Origin: Muriicola sp041358175
GTDB taxonomy: Bacteria > Bacteroidota > Bacteroidia > Flavobacteriales > Flavobacteriaceae
Assembly: GCF_041358175.1 (NCBI RefSeq)
Contig: NZ_JBGKBE010000003.1
Coordinates: forward strand, 1-64,000
DNA: 64,000 bases
Direction of reading: 5' to 3'
Shown: in pieces, positions 9,288-17,970 of the stretch
How the letters are laid out: each line of letters opens with the position of its first letter
Position numbering within the stretch: the stretch's first letter is position 1
Made by a program: the position numbers and the translations under genes
The notes under the pieces: model-generated
What the model was told of the DNA's origin: nothing
Seen by the model: only the letters and a program-made list of their open reading frames with translations
Database searches by the model: none

Positions 9288-9557
9288 ATGGCAAATATTC
9301 GCGATTTAAAGAAAGACATCAACTACGTCCTTGGAGATATCATAGAAGCAGTTTATATCCTGGAGGAATCGAACAATAGTACCGGTTCCAAAGAAGGGAG
9401 CGAGATCATTGACAAGGCAATAGCTACATTTGATGACCTGATCGCTAAAGTAAACCAGAAAGATGTGGAGAACAGGAAAGCACATCTGAAAGCGGTACGT
9501 CAGGAATTGGAAAAGGAAGCAACCGATCTTGTCAAGAAACTTAATAAACTGGGATAA
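9288..9557 (+). CDS. Small conserved helical protein of unknown function
   Basis: This 89-residue protein starts MANIRDLKKDINYVLGDIIE and is predicted almost wholly alpha-helical, with a charged, coiled-coil-like C-terminal half ending in KLNKLG. There is no signal peptide, membrane segment or catalytic motif. Similar short proteins are, as far as I recall, common in Flavobacteriia with no assigned function. It has its own good promoter just upstream and ends six bases before the convergent DUF4369 gene. No function is proposed. Confidence 0.8.
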   Translation: MANIRDLKKDINYVLGDIIEAVYILEESNNSTGSKEGSEIIDKAIATFDDLIAKVNQKDVENRKAHLKAVRQELEKEATDLVKKLNKLG

Positions 9558-9563
9558 GGGAGC

Positions 9564-10268
9564 TTATTCTGTTTTCCTGCTTTCCAGGTGAGATTTTAAT
9601 GCCTTTCCGTATTTGCCCTGAGCCACTTCCGGACTAAGGGAGATATACAATGAATCCAAATACTTTACATTGGCATCGGCAACTTCCGATAGTGCAATAA
9701 AAGGAGCAATGTGAGAATTTGAATTGCTCATTGCATAATTGATAGCGTACAGATAACTACGCTTTAAATTCCTTTCATTAGCTTTTTGAAGTGAATCCAG
9801 GGCTACGGGATCATTAAAAAAAGTGGAGTCGCTGGCAGCCTGCATCTGTCCCAGACTTTCAGCGTTAAACCGACTCATAACTTCCTGGTATTCCTCTAAC
9901 TTCTTCTGGGTTTCTGAGCCCTCAATCACAGCTTTGGAATCAAAAGCGTTCCAAATAGTATTAATTGTGATTTTTCCGGGTTCTCCAAAAAAGGTGATCC
10001 TGTCGTTGATATCGTTATTATCAGCTTTTTGGAGATAGAGATAATAAATCTCCGGACTCTCCAGGGTAGTTTCAAAAGTAAAGTCGCCATTCCCCCTCAT
10101 TTCCAGGGAATCAAGGGTTGCTAACACGGAATCTTCCACTTTTTGGAGGTAGAGCGTACCTTTCTTGAGCCCTTTTACCGTGCCAGAAACTTCCATCTTA
10201 TTCGCATGGGGACTACCGCAGGAAATTATTAGAAGTCCCAAAATCAGGAAAAAGTAGAGGTATTTCAT
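9564..10268 (-). CDS. DUF4369-domain lipoprotein
   Basis: This 234-residue protein has a lipoprotein signal peptide with Cys17 in LLIISCGSP, so it is lipid-anchored in the envelope. Residues about 25-120 form the DUF4369 domain (VSGTVKGLKKGTLYLQK and the GNGDFTFETTLESPEIYYL strand pair), usually found at the N terminus of Bacteroidetes thioredoxin-like lipoproteins. Here no thioredoxin domain follows; the remaining ~110 residues are helical. The protein is therefore a stand-alone DUF4369 form or a shortened relative of those redox lipoproteins. It is convergent with the 9288 gene and 43 bases downstream of the DUF819 gene. Confidence 0.85.
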   Translation of the reverse strand: MKYLYFFLILGLLIISCGSPHANKMEVSGTVKGLKKGTLYLQKVEDSVLATLDSLEMRGNGDFTFETTLESPEIYYLYLQKADNNDINDRITFFGEPGKITINTIWNAFDSKAVIEGSETQKKLEEYQEVMSRFNAESLGQMQAASDSTFFNDPVALDSLQKANERNLKRSYLYAINYAMSNSNSHIAPFIALSEVADANVKYLDSLYISLSPEVAQGKYGKALKSHLESRKTE

Positions 10269-10311
10269 GCCTTTTTATTTTGGTGCTAATATCCGCAATC
10301 TTTATGGAAAT

Positions 10312-11574
10312 CTAAACTTTGGAAGCAACTTCCATCAACAGGCCGCAAATATAGGCGCCGGCAGTACCTACTACATATCCAAGTACGGCCAGAAGAATCC
10401 CTACAGAGGTAAGAGAAGGATGAAATTCTGCTGCAACCACCGGGGCAGAAGCGGCTCCCCCAACATTGGCCTGACTCCCAACGGCAAGGAAGAAAAAAGG
10501 TGCTTTGATGAGTTTTGCAACCAGGATCAGCAAGCCGGCATGTATAGAGATCCAAATAAGGCCTATAAGTATAAGGCCGGGATTTTCAAGTACTTTGCCA
10601 AGGTCCATTTTCATTCCTATGGTAGCGACCAGAATATAAATAAACAGGCCGCCTATTTTACTGGCGCCGGCTCCTTCATAAAGTTTAGCTTTGGTAAAAG
10701 ACAACAGAATACCCACGGTGGTAGCGAAAACAACCATCCAAAGGAACTCCGACCCCAGTGATGAGAGGGCTTTTTCTTTATTGCGGATAATCTCAAAGTT
10801 AGATTGAAGAAAATCTGTAAAATGAAACCCCAGAAAATGAGCAATTCCCACACCCGTAAAGGCCAGACTGGTGAGAATTATATAGTCTTTTAATGTTGGA
10901 ATTCTTGCAATTTTAGCGGTGTATGCCGTCACCTTGGCTCTGAGATTATCTATAGAGCTCGTATCTGCTTTTAACCATCGGTCTATGCGTTCAGTTTTGC
11001 CTACTCCCAACAGGATTATAGCCATCCAGATATTTGCTACCACGATATCGATAAGGATCATCCCTCCGAAATTAGCCGGGTTAAACTGAAAGACTTCCAG
11101 CATGGCAGCCTGGTTGGCACCACCGCCAATCCAGCTTCCCGCAATCGTTGCCAGACCACGCCATACGGCATCAAAACCTGCTCCACCCACAGTTTCCGGG
11201 GAGAAGATGGAGACGATAAGAATAGCAATCGGCCCGCCTATCACTATACCAATTGTCCCGGTAAAAAACATGATCAGTGCCTTCGAACCCAGATTCATAA
11301 TGGCTTTGAGATCTATACTGAGGGTCATAAGTATCAGAGCGGCCGGAAGCAAGTACCGGCTTGCAATATAATACAGGTTGGAAGACTCTTCCGAAATCAG
11401 TCCGAAGCTTGTCAAAACTGCCGGCAGCATATAACACATCAACAGGGTGGGTACCACTCTGTAAAATTTATACCAAAAACCGGATTTGAATGATGAAGTG
11501 TAAAAAACAAATCCCAGGCAAAGGCAAAGCAGGCCCAGGATAACGGTATCATCGGTAAAGGGTAGTTGATTCAT
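10312..11574 (-). CDS. DUF819-family membrane protein (YjcL-like)
   Basis: This 420-residue protein has about 11-12 hydrophobic helices with no large soluble domain. Segments such as GGAGFDAVWRGLATIAGSW followed by GGGANQAAM, and a second related stretch near the C terminus (GSQANVGGAASAPVVAAEF), match the DUF819 family, which has two inverted transporter-like halves. Its substrate is unknown; a transporter role in the inner membrane is inferred from the fold. A -7 motif with a TTG 21 bases further upstream lies just before it, so it probably has its own promoter. Confidence 0.85.
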   Translation of the reverse strand: MNQLPFTDDTVILGLLCLCLGFVFYTSSFKSGFWYKFYRVVPTLLMCYMLPAVLTSFGLISEESSNLYYIASRYLLPAALILMTLSIDLKAIMNLGSKALIMFFTGTIGIVIGGPIAILIVSIFSPETVGGAGFDAVWRGLATIAGSWIGGGANQAAMLEVFQFNPANFGGMILIDIVVANIWMAIILLGVGKTERIDRWLKADTSSIDNLRAKVTAYTAKIARIPTLKDYIILTSLAFTGVGIAHFLGFHFTDFLQSNFEIIRNKEKALSSLGSEFLWMVVFATTVGILLSFTKAKLYEGAGASKIGGLFIYILVATIGMKMDLGKVLENPGLILIGLIWISIHAGLLILVAKLIKAPFFFLAVGSQANVGGAASAPVVAAEFHPSLTSVGILLAVLGYVVGTAGAYICGLLMEVASKV

Positions 11575-11600
11575 TAGTGGTTTGCTAGACGTTTTGCAGC

Positions 11601-11632
11601 CAAATATAGTTAAATTACCAAAGGCAGCTCAA
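11601..11632 (-). promoter_or_regulatory. Promoter for the DUF819 gene
   Basis: On the minus strand TATATTTG (11608-11601) is an exact -7 match, with TTG at 11632-11630 after a 21-base spacer, at the long end of the usual range. The leader to the ATG at 11574 would be about 20 nt. Confidence 0.5.
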
Positions 11633-11648
11633 CTACAACAAACCTCAC

Positions 11649-13883
11649 CTATATATTTAACCAATAGGTTAACTTGAGATTAATGGACCTCAATTTTGGC
11701 ATAAAAGAATTGACAAAATAGTTGTCGTTGTATACAAGGAAAAGGTCTGATAGTGGAGCAAAACGCCATTGTAATCTCGAATTGATACCCAGATTATCAC
11801 GCTGGTTGCTGTACTGAATTAAGGTCGACCAGAAGATCGATTTGCTAAAGGTAAGATCAAACCTTGGACTTATCAGCCAGATATTCGCACTACCGTAAGG
11901 TTCCGGTAACTGTATCTGGTCATATCGAAAATTCATGGAGACGATCGCTTTTGGCTGCAATCGAAGATTCAACCCTCCTTCCAACGAAAAACGATCCCCA
12001 TTGAAAAACCGTCCGATGGTAGGTTCTATTGAATATGAAAGAATACGTCGCCTGTCTGATCGGTATCGAAAATTGACAGAATTGTAGTAGTAACCCTGCT
12101 CGCCTGGCAGCGCCAAGGCGTCATCACTTCGGGTTGGGTCAAATTCGTCTAATAAATAAGTATACTGATGCGAAAATGATGCTTGTACTTCAGATAAATC
12201 GTTAAACCTTACCTCCCAGTCAAGCCGGGTAGTATAATCTGTGTTCTGAAAATCTCGGGTCGGACTCCAGATAAAATTCGGAAAGAATCTTATACTGTGG
12301 GTTTGAATAATACCCTCCTTAGGCCAGAAGATCCTTCGCATGCTTAATATACTCTTGAAAATATCAGTGCGACGAATAAAGCCGAGATCAGATTGATAAT
12401 CTTCCCCAACAAAAACAGCTTTACTAAAAAAGTTCCAGAAGCGGGAGTTATATTCCAACTGCATTCCTGAGGAAAAATCTTCATCTCTCCCCTCCGGCTC
12501 AAAGGATTTGTGGAGAAATAATCTTCCGCTCCATAAATTATCTTCTGATATCAGGTTGTAGTCAACTCCCACAACCCGGTTAAACCGATCTTCTTCGGCC
12601 AGAAAGTCGTAGTCTTTTGTAGCCTGACGATTAATAAAGAATAAGCCAATGTTAGAACGTGAGAATACCTGCTGCTGAATTGCCAGCATCATATTATTGT
12701 TCGAGGCAATTTCGTTGGACTCATCAGCCTCAGTTTGAAGGTTGAGGAAACCAATTCGCAGTCGTTTGTTCAATTTACCGCTGAGCCGTACCCCCCCTAT
12801 GATGCTATTTTCAATGGTGTTATCAGCTGTGTCCCGGGCAATACCAATACGTCTGGAAAAAAAGGGGTTGCTATCCCGGGAGTCACCAAAGTCTGCAAAG
12901 AGGTCAATGTTGTCGATAAAAAATTGTCGTCTTTCGGGAAGGCCTATTTCAAAACGCGTCAGGTTGGTTATCTGATTATCTACCTCTACCTGAGAAAAAT
13001 CGGGATTAATCGTGACATCGAGATTCAGGCTATTCCCTATGGATACCTTGGCATCACCACCAACTTTAAAATTATTTATAGAGGATTGGTTTTCAAAATC
13101 CCGGGCATTCAGGTAGTTGATGTATGGGATTATGGCAAAAGGTGTTCTGGATTTACCCAGGGGTTTTTCAAAAATCATATCCCCCATAAAGGTAAGACCG
13201 AAGATGTTCTGATTCTGTGGAATGCGCACCCAGGTACTATTTTCATTGCTCTGGGTGTCAAATCGATAGCTATTAAAACGCCATTTTCTTTCCCCTTCTC
13301 GGAATTTAAATGAGGTTAGGGGAATAACCATTTCCGAGGTGTAATAATTATCGTAGATTTTAGATTCTCCCTTCCACTTAACATCCCAGGAAATGGTAAA
13401 ACCTCTCAGATCAAGACCACCTCCTGAAACCAGCCCTTCGCGCCTAACCCCATAAGGATTTGTCCCAAACAGAAAGGCATTGTTTCCGTCATTGAAGGTG
13501 TCAAAAAGCAAGGTTATATTGTCGCTGTTTCCGGCCCTGAAATCACGTTTCAGGGACTCTATGGCATAGTCTTTACCTTTGGTGTATACCTTAATCCCTA
13601 TGTAAAGATTCTTATCATCGTAGAGCATTTTTATATCGGTTTGCTCTCTGGCAAGGATGGAATCTACAGGAAAGTATTCCCAAAAATCTTTTGCGCTGTC
13701 CGCTTCACTCCAGATAGGTTCGTCAAGGATACCATCAAGTTTGATAAAATCATTTATATATTTTACCTGAAACGACTTTTGTTTGTTGCTGAAATCATTC
13801 TGCGACTGACTCGTCAGGATACCTAACAACAAAAAGGAGGCCATGAAGACCTTCCTAATATTTATGCCCGTTGTGTTTAACAT
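11649..13883 (-). CDS. DUF5916 protein with N-terminal carbohydrate-binding-like domain and outer-membrane barrel
   Basis: This 744-residue protein starts with a signal peptide (MLNTTGINIRKVFMASFLLL, then SQSQ). Residues about 35-230 resemble the CBM9-like sugar-binding fold (IKLDGILDEPIWSEADSAKDF, then DNITLLFDTFNDGNNAFLFG). The rest is the DUF5916 region, rich in alternating hydrophobic strands and ending in LKLTYWLNI, as expected for an outer-membrane beta-barrel. The family is widespread in Bacteroidetes without a proven role. The start at 13883 keeps a positively charged n-region; an ATG at 13844 would give a weaker signal peptide. A perfect -7 motif ends five bases before the ATG. Confidence 0.88.
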   Translation of the reverse strand: MLNTTGINIRKVFMASFLLLGILTSQSQNDFSNKQKSFQVKYINDFIKLDGILDEPIWSEADSAKDFWEYFPVDSILAREQTDIKMLYDDKNLYIGIKVYTKGKDYAIESLKRDFRAGNSDNITLLFDTFNDGNNAFLFGTNPYGVRREGLVSGGGLDLRGFTISWDVKWKGESKIYDNYYTSEMVIPLTSFKFREGERKWRFNSYRFDTQSNENSTWVRIPQNQNIFGLTFMGDMIFEKPLGKSRTPFAIIPYINYLNARDFENQSSINNFKVGGDAKVSIGNSLNLDVTINPDFSQVEVDNQITNLTRFEIGLPERRQFFIDNIDLFADFGDSRDSNPFFSRRIGIARDTADNTIENSIIGGVRLSGKLNKRLRIGFLNLQTEADESNEIASNNNMMLAIQQQVFSRSNIGLFFINRQATKDYDFLAEEDRFNRVVGVDYNLISEDNLWSGRLFLHKSFEPEGRDEDFSSGMQLEYNSRFWNFFSKAVFVGEDYQSDLGFIRRTDIFKSILSMRRIFWPKEGIIQTHSIRFFPNFIWSPTRDFQNTDYTTRLDWEVRFNDLSEVQASFSHQYTYLLDEFDPTRSDDALALPGEQGYYYNSVNFRYRSDRRRILSYSIEPTIGRFFNGDRFSLEGGLNLRLQPKAIVSMNFRYDQIQLPEPYGSANIWLISPRFDLTFSKSIFWSTLIQYSNQRDNLGINSRLQWRFAPLSDLFLVYNDNYFVNSFMPKLRSINLKLTYWLNI

Positions 13884-13888
13884 TCTGG

Positions 13889-13896
13889 CAAATTTA
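13889..13896 (-). promoter_or_regulatory. -7 promoter element abutting the DUF5916 start
   Basis: Minus-strand TAAATTTG ends five bases before the ATG at 13883. If used, the transcript would be essentially leaderless. A clear -33 TTG at normal spacing is not visible. Confidence 0.45.
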
Positions 13897-14082
13897 ACAG
13901 TTTTAAGCGTTAAAGAAATCCCAAAATTAAATGTACAATATCTGGCGGGTTATCTCGGGGTAAGAGAAAAATGTTTCTGGGGATTTTTATATTCTGAGCA
14001 AGTCGTTTATTTTGAGGCTTCAGAAAGCAAGATTTAACACTGCCTTTAATTCCCATTCTCTATTTTTACAAAAAATGTTTAC

Positions 14083-14856
14083 ATGAAGAAATTATTACTT
14101 GTCTTAATTGTATTTGCACATTTTTCATACGCTCATCCTCCTGTCTGGGGTAAGACAGGCCATAGAGTGGTGGGGGAGGTAGCCGAAAAACACCTCAGCA
14201 GGAAAGCGAGGAAGCAGGTGCAAATGATTCTTAATGGCCGCTCTCTGGCGGCAGTATCCAACTTTGCAGACGATATCAAATCAGACAGCTTGTACCGAAA
14301 ATACTATCCCTGGCACTATGTGAATTATGCGGCCGGAAAATCGTATGGCGACGATGCTGTAAGTGAGGAAGGAGATATCGTCATGGCTATACAGACTTGT
14401 ATTGAAAAGCTAAAAAATAAACTAACCCCAAAAGCAGAAAGGACATTTTTCCTTAAGATGCTGGTCCATTTTGTAGGGGATCTTCATCAACCTCTACATG
14501 CGGGATGGGCTGAAAACCGGGGAGGAAATGATATTAAAGTGGAGTGGTTTGGAAATGAGAGTAATCTGCATAGGGTGTGGGACTCGGATTTGATCGACAA
14601 TTTTGGTATGAGCTACACCGAACTAGCCGACAACTTGCTGGATCTTTCAAAAAAACAGCGAAAAATGATGCAGGAAGGTGATGTTTTTACCTGGGTAGAG
14701 GAATCGCATAAGTTGGCCAATGCTATATATGCCACCGTTGAATCGGGTGATAGCCTGGGCTACAGATATAACTATTTGTATTGGGCAACCGTGGAAGAAC
14801 AATTACTAAAAGGAGGAGTAAGACTTGCAGCGGTCTTAAACGAACTCTTCGACTAG
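14083..14856 (+). CDS. S1/P1-type nuclease, secreted
   Basis: This 257-residue zinc phosphodiesterase is predicted to degrade single-stranded nucleic acids and release 5'-nucleotides outside the inner membrane. A signal peptide (about residues 1-18 or to 21) precedes VWGKTGHRVV; in this family the mature chain starts at the Trp, whose backbone binds zinc. Further zinc-site motifs are present in order: NFADDIKSD, PWHYVNY, HFVGDLHQPLHAG and LHRVWDSDLID. The set looks complete, so activity is likely. It is convergent with, and overlaps by four bases, the TIGR03643 gene. Phosphate or nucleotide scavenging is inferred. Confidence 0.93.
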   Translation: MKKLLLVLIVFAHFSYAHPPVWGKTGHRVVGEVAEKHLSRKARKQVQMILNGRSLAAVSNFADDIKSDSLYRKYYPWHYVNYAAGKSYGDDAVSEEGDIVMAIQTCIEKLKNKLTPKAERTFFLKMLVHFVGDLHQPLHAGWAENRGGNDIKVEWFGNESNLHRVWDSDLIDNFGMSYTELADNLLDLSKKQRKMMQEGDVFTWVEESHKLANAIYATVESGDSLGYRYNYLYWATVEEQLLKGGVRLAAVLNELFD

Positions 14857-15131
14857 CGTTTTGTTATTTTATTTCCGGAAATGTTACGCTGACGACTACT
14901 CTTAAATCTATTAGTATCATCAGAGCGGAGTTTGGCATGTTTGGTGGATCGTCCTTGTACCCGTTTCCTCCACATCCTGAAACTACTAGGCTTCATTTCC
15001 CGTCTCATGATCTCAATGGTATCCTGTTCGGATATCCCAAATTGAAATTCTATCGCTTCAAAGGGGGTACGGTCTTCCCAGGCCATTTCTATTATACGGT
15101 CTAGCTCTCTTACTGTAAAATCTTTTTTCAT
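14853..15131 (-). CDS. TIGR03643-family small basic protein
   Basis: This 92-residue protein matches TIGR03643 by the run ISEQDTIEIMRREMKPSSFR and MWRKRVQGRSTKH. It looks like a small helix-turn-helix-type fold followed by a basic tail, so nucleic-acid binding is possible but unproven. The stop overlaps that of the S1/P1 nuclease on the other strand by four bases. A perfect TATCTTTG -7 motif lies seven bases before the ATG. It and the adjacent AlkB gene are often neighbours in related genomes, to my recollection, but they are separate units here. Confidence 0.85.
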   Translation of the reverse strand: MKKDFTVRELDRIIEMAWEDRTPFEAIEFQFGISEQDTIEIMRREMKPSSFRMWRKRVQGRSTKHAKLRSDDTNRFKSSRQRNISGNKITKR

Positions 15132-15138
15132 AGCCCGG

Positions 15139-15146
15139 CAAAGATA
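15139..15146 (-). promoter_or_regulatory. -7 promoter element before the TIGR03643 gene
   Basis: Minus-strand TATCTTTG at 15146-15139 is an exact match to TAnnTTTG and ends seven bases from the ATG, implying a leader of only a few bases. No TTG is seen at the expected -33 distance. Confidence 0.45.
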
Positions 15147-15162
15147 AGGGGAAATTCTGATC

Positions 15163-15759
15163 TTATTTTATTACCCTGAAGGTGAGGTTGATACGTTCGC
15201 TGATATCCCTGCTGGTTTTTGGAAGCTGATGAAGCCAGTGATGTTGAGTTCTTCCTTTCATAATAAGGAGGCTGCCGTTTTCGAGAATCATTTTATGCTT
15301 CAATTCTGGCTTGTCCTTGTGTTTTAAGTGAAATACACGTTCTTCTCCAAGTGAAACAGAAGCAATCACCGGGTTCCTTCCCAGGGAGGGTTCGTTATCG
15401 GCATGCCAGCCATTACTGTCTTTCCCATTGCGGTATAGATTAAGCAGGCAGCTGGTGAACCTGGTCGGAGGAATCAGTTGTTCAATCTGGGCTTTTAATT
15501 CCTTTAGTTCCTGTGTAAATTCCAAAGGATGCATGGTGATGTTGGAATAAGAATAAGGCTGGCCGTTGTTGCCGTAAAGAGCAGTTAACCTGGGTTGAGG
15601 ATAGGTCTTTCCAAAAACACGGATGTCATCCTGCTGCCATTTTACAGTTGCACCTAAGCTTTCCATAAGTTGAAGAGCATGATCTTTGGAGAGGAAATTG
15701 CGGAAGTAGACAATATCACTCTGGGGCAGGTCTATTTTAAGAGGACTTCTCTTCTTCAC
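15163..15759 (-). CDS. alkB: AlkB-like alpha-ketoglutarate-dependent dioxygenase (ALKBH2 type)
   Basis: This 198-residue Fe(II)/2-oxoglutarate dioxygenase is expected to remove alkyl lesions such as 1-methyladenine and 3-methylcytosine from DNA. Iron ligands are H119 and D121 (GWHADNEP) and H177 (HHWLHQLPK); R189 and R195 in RINLTFR would bind 2-oxoglutarate and substrate. The nucleotide-recognition region PRLTALYGNNGQPYSYS is typical of the ALKBH2/3 branch. It starts four bases after the stop of the AraC regulator gene on the same strand, so the two may be cotranscribed. Confidence 0.93.
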   Translation of the reverse strand: MKKRSPLKIDLPQSDIVYFRNFLSKDHALQLMESLGATVKWQQDDIRVFGKTYPQPRLTALYGNNGQPYSYSNITMHPLEFTQELKELKAQIEQLIPPTRFTSCLLNLYRNGKDSNGWHADNEPSLGRNPVIASVSLGEERVFHLKHKDKPELKHKMILENGSLLIMKGRTQHHWLHQLPKTSRDISERINLTFRVIK

Positions 15760-15762
15760 CTT

Positions 15763-16641
15763 TTAGGTCATGATTTTTTTCAACTGATTCCTGTATTCTG
15801 AGGGATTTTGTCCTGTAAATGCCTTAAAAGACTTATTGAAGTGGGAAAAGTTATTAAAGCCACTCTCAAAACATACTTCAGTGATACTCATAGGTTGTTC
15901 TGCCAGCAATTTGGAGGCATGTACGAGTCGGCATTCATTGACAAACTGCACAAAGGTCTTATTGGTGATTTTCTTGAAATACCTGCAAAAGGAAGGTACT
16001 GTCATGCTTACCAAGTCTGCTATTTCATCCAGGGAAATATCCTCCTTGAAATTTTGCTTCACATGGTTAAATACTACATTGATCCTGTCATTGTCCTTTA
16101 CCTCAGTTTTAAGGGAAAATCCGGCTGCATTCAGCACTTTGTAATCCTGTGACCCTCCAAGTTCATTGAGGATATTAAGAATGGATAGCAGCCTTTGGAA
16201 ATCGGTTTGATATTCCAGTACTTCCATCTTCTCCCCAATTTTTCGTTTGGTTTTACCTGAAAATGCTATCCCCCCAGCCGCAAGGTCGAAAAGTGACTGG
16301 ATCTTCTTCATTTCCGGGATATTGAAAAAGTCATTTCCCAGGAAATCCTGTTTCATCTGGATAACCGTTTCTTTTTTGTTACCGGTGAGTTTATCGGTTA
16401 GGCCACAATGCGGAAGATTGCTTCCAATCAGTATGAGATCTCCATTGGTATAATATGAGACATGACTTCCAATCTGCCGCTTTCCTGCCCCGCCGTTCAC
16501 GTAGACCAGTTCTATCTCGGGGTGGTAGTGCCAGACGTTATTCTTGTTCAGCCTGTCTTCGTCAAATTTTTGGTAAGTAAAGGAATTACCAAAATTGGGT
16601 TCTATGGCTTCAAAAGTAGGTTTCTGCTTTATCATAGTCAT
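15763..16641 (-). CDS. AraC-family transcriptional regulator with cupin sensor
   Basis: This 292-residue regulator has an N-terminal cupin-like ligand domain (NVWHYHPEIELVYVNGGAG, then LIGSNLPHCG) and a C-terminal pair of HTH motifs (DISLDEIADLVSMTVPSF and SITEVCFESGFNNFSHFNKS) followed by FTGQNPSEYR. It probably binds DNA on sensing a small molecule. It lies directly upstream of alkB and may regulate it or simply share its transcript; it is not an Ada protein, since no methyl-acceptor domain is present. Two starts, at 16641 and the Met at 16635, are equally possible. Confidence 0.9.
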   Translation of the reverse strand: MTMIKQKPTFEAIEPNFGNSFTYQKFDEDRLNKNNVWHYHPEIELVYVNGGAGKRQIGSHVSYYTNGDLILIGSNLPHCGLTDKLTGNKKETVIQMKQDFLGNDFFNIPEMKKIQSLFDLAAGGIAFSGKTKRKIGEKMEVLEYQTDFQRLLSILNILNELGGSQDYKVLNAAGFSLKTEVKDNDRINVVFNHVKQNFKEDISLDEIADLVSMTVPSFCRYFKKITNKTFVQFVNECRLVHASKLLAEQPMSITEVCFESGFNNFSHFNKSFKAFTGQNPSEYRNQLKKIMT

Positions 16642-16845
16642 CTATATACGAACAAAGTTAGGTCCGTGGTCTTGCAAAAGACTATGCAAAATTAACTTAA
16701 ATATGTGTAATATTACCATTTAACGATTTATTAACGATAACAAGGGTTAAAATAGAACACATAATGGAAAAATGTGCTGTAGTGAGCGGAATATTCCTGG
16801 GGTAAGTTTGCAGTGAGATTAATTAGTAAACTAAAAAAAGAAATT

Positions 16846-17211
16846 ATGAAAACATTAAAAAGTATTTCCGCAATTGCCTTGTTATTGGCAACGTCCAGTA
16901 CCTATGCTAACAATTTTTCTCCTGCTACATCAGCTGAGCGAAATGGCGTAGTCATATCCTCTTTAGAAAAGAGCGAACCTTATTTCAGAAAAGCAGGCGA
17001 CAAATTATACCTGAACTTTTTCAACAAGGAAATGAGTGATATCCAGATAAGGGTAGTAGATAGTGAAAACAGGATCGTTTACAGTGAAACCTTAAAATCC
17101 AGGTTGGTTGTTGAAAAAGCATTCAACTTTGAAAAGGCTGAAAAAGACAGCTATAAGGTGGTTCTTAAAGATGGGAAAGATACGTATGCTGAGTATTACG
17201 TAGTGAAGTAA
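16846..17211 (+). CDS. Small exported beta-rich protein (unknown)
   Basis: I place the start at 16846, giving 121 residues, because MKTLKSISAIALLLATSSTY is then a clean signal peptide ending in YAN. The upstream in-frame Met at 16813 would add 11 residues ahead of it. The mature part (about 95 residues) has short strands and a C-terminal YKVVLKDGKDTYAEYYVVK. This resembles small exported Bacteroidetes proteins with a domain related to secretion-domain or DUF3244 beta-sandwiches; no enzyme motif is present. A strong terminator follows. It is a single gene with about 170 bases before it in which I recognise no promoter. Confidence 0.8.
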   Translation: MKTLKSISAIALLLATSSTYANNFSPATSAERNGVVISSLEKSEPYFRKAGDKLYLNFFNKEMSDIQIRVVDSENRIVYSETLKSRLVVEKAFNFEKAEKDSYKVVLKDGKDTYAEYYVVK

Positions 17212-17234
17212 GTTTAGTTTAATTCAGCGAAGAA

Positions 17235-17259
17235 GGGGCCTAAACAGGCCTCTTTTTTT
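17235..17259 (+). terminator. Rho-independent terminator after the 16846 gene
   Basis: GGGGCCT (17235-17241), loop AAAC, AGGCCTC (17246-17252) and a run of seven T form a classic terminator. It overlaps the last bases of the convergent MOSC gene, which ends at 17240. Confidence 0.85.
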
Positions 17260-17887
17260 GTTTTCTGGATAATTTTTTACGTGTTCGCTCAGGAAGGTAT
17301 TCACAACTGAGAGCTGTGTTGAGAATCTCCTGTTTGGGTTCTTTGGCATAGAGCAAAGCGTACAAATCGGCAATACTGATCGAGTTACTTACCTCCTCAA
17401 TTAAGGACAATGTATCACCTTTTTTCACCCCTCCTTCTTTTAAGACCCTGACATAGGTACCGGGATGGCCATGGGCGATAAACTGGTCAATTATTTTTTG
17501 ATCGTTAAAACGTATTCCGAGTTTATAGCAGGGTTCCCTGGGAATGGTGATCTGTACAATCGCATTTCCCAATTGGTATTTAGAGCCAATGTTGAGTTCG
17601 GATTCTGACATCCCCTCAAGGGTGATATTTTCTCCAAACATGCCCCAGTTCCATGATAATTGCGGATACAATTCTCTCCAATACTTGTAGTTATCTGAAG
17701 AAAAGAGGTAGCAGGCTTTATATACCCCTCCGTGATGCTTCCGATCTGAAACAGTATCCTTACTAACCTGAGAAGTCTCCAGCCAAATGGGACCCCCCAC
17801 GGGATGTTTAAAGATCCCGGTTTGTTCTTCCCTTTCTTGCCAGTGTATAGTGGTAGGAGTGCCGATATTGGTCGAGATGACATTCAT
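17240..17887 (-). CDS. MOSC-domain protein, YiiM type
   Basis: This 215-residue protein contains a MOSC domain, a beta-barrel related to the C-terminal part of Moco sulfurase, which handles sulfur or binds the molybdenum cofactor. Visible motifs are HGGVYKACYLFSS, NWGMFGENITLEG and TIPREPCYKLGIRF with the conserved cysteine. YiiM relatives reduce N-hydroxylated bases using Moco; that activity is possible but not shown. The genome segment also encodes a molybdate importer (51558-54298), so molybdenum use is plausible. A near-consensus -7 element ends four bases before the ATG. Confidence 0.88.
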   Translation of the reverse strand: MNVISTNIGTPTTIHWQEREEQTGIFKHPVGGPIWLETSQVSKDTVSDRKHHGGVYKACYLFSSDNYKYWRELYPQLSWNWGMFGENITLEGMSESELNIGSKYQLGNAIVQITIPREPCYKLGIRFNDQKIIDQFIAHGHPGTYVRVLKEGGVKKGDTLSLIEEVSNSISIADLYALLYAKEPKQEILNTALSCEYLPERTRKKLSRKQKKRPV

Positions 17888-17970
17888 ACCTTAAAGATAG
17901 GAAACCATGAGGCAGCAACAGAATCATCAAAGAAAATAATATTGATTATAAAACAGTGAAAAAGAATAAA

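Noticed and set aside
9564..10268. Thioredoxin-like redox lipoprotein
   Set aside because: The DUF4369 domain is typical of such proteins but no CXXC or thioredoxin fold follows; the C-terminal half is helical.
10267..10761. 164-residue plus-strand open frame
   Set aside because: It is antisense to the DUF819 gene and its product is a low-complexity Asn/Gly/Lys-rich sequence without a recognisable fold.
12735..13313. 192-residue open frame on the plus strand
   Set aside because: It lies wholly antisense to the DUF5916 gene, which has clear domain motifs, signal peptide and barrel strands.
17892..17918. Promoter for the MOSC gene
   Set aside because: Minus-strand TATCTTTA has one mismatch and the TTG lies at only 16 bases spacing; mentioned as support for leaderless starts but not listed as a feature.
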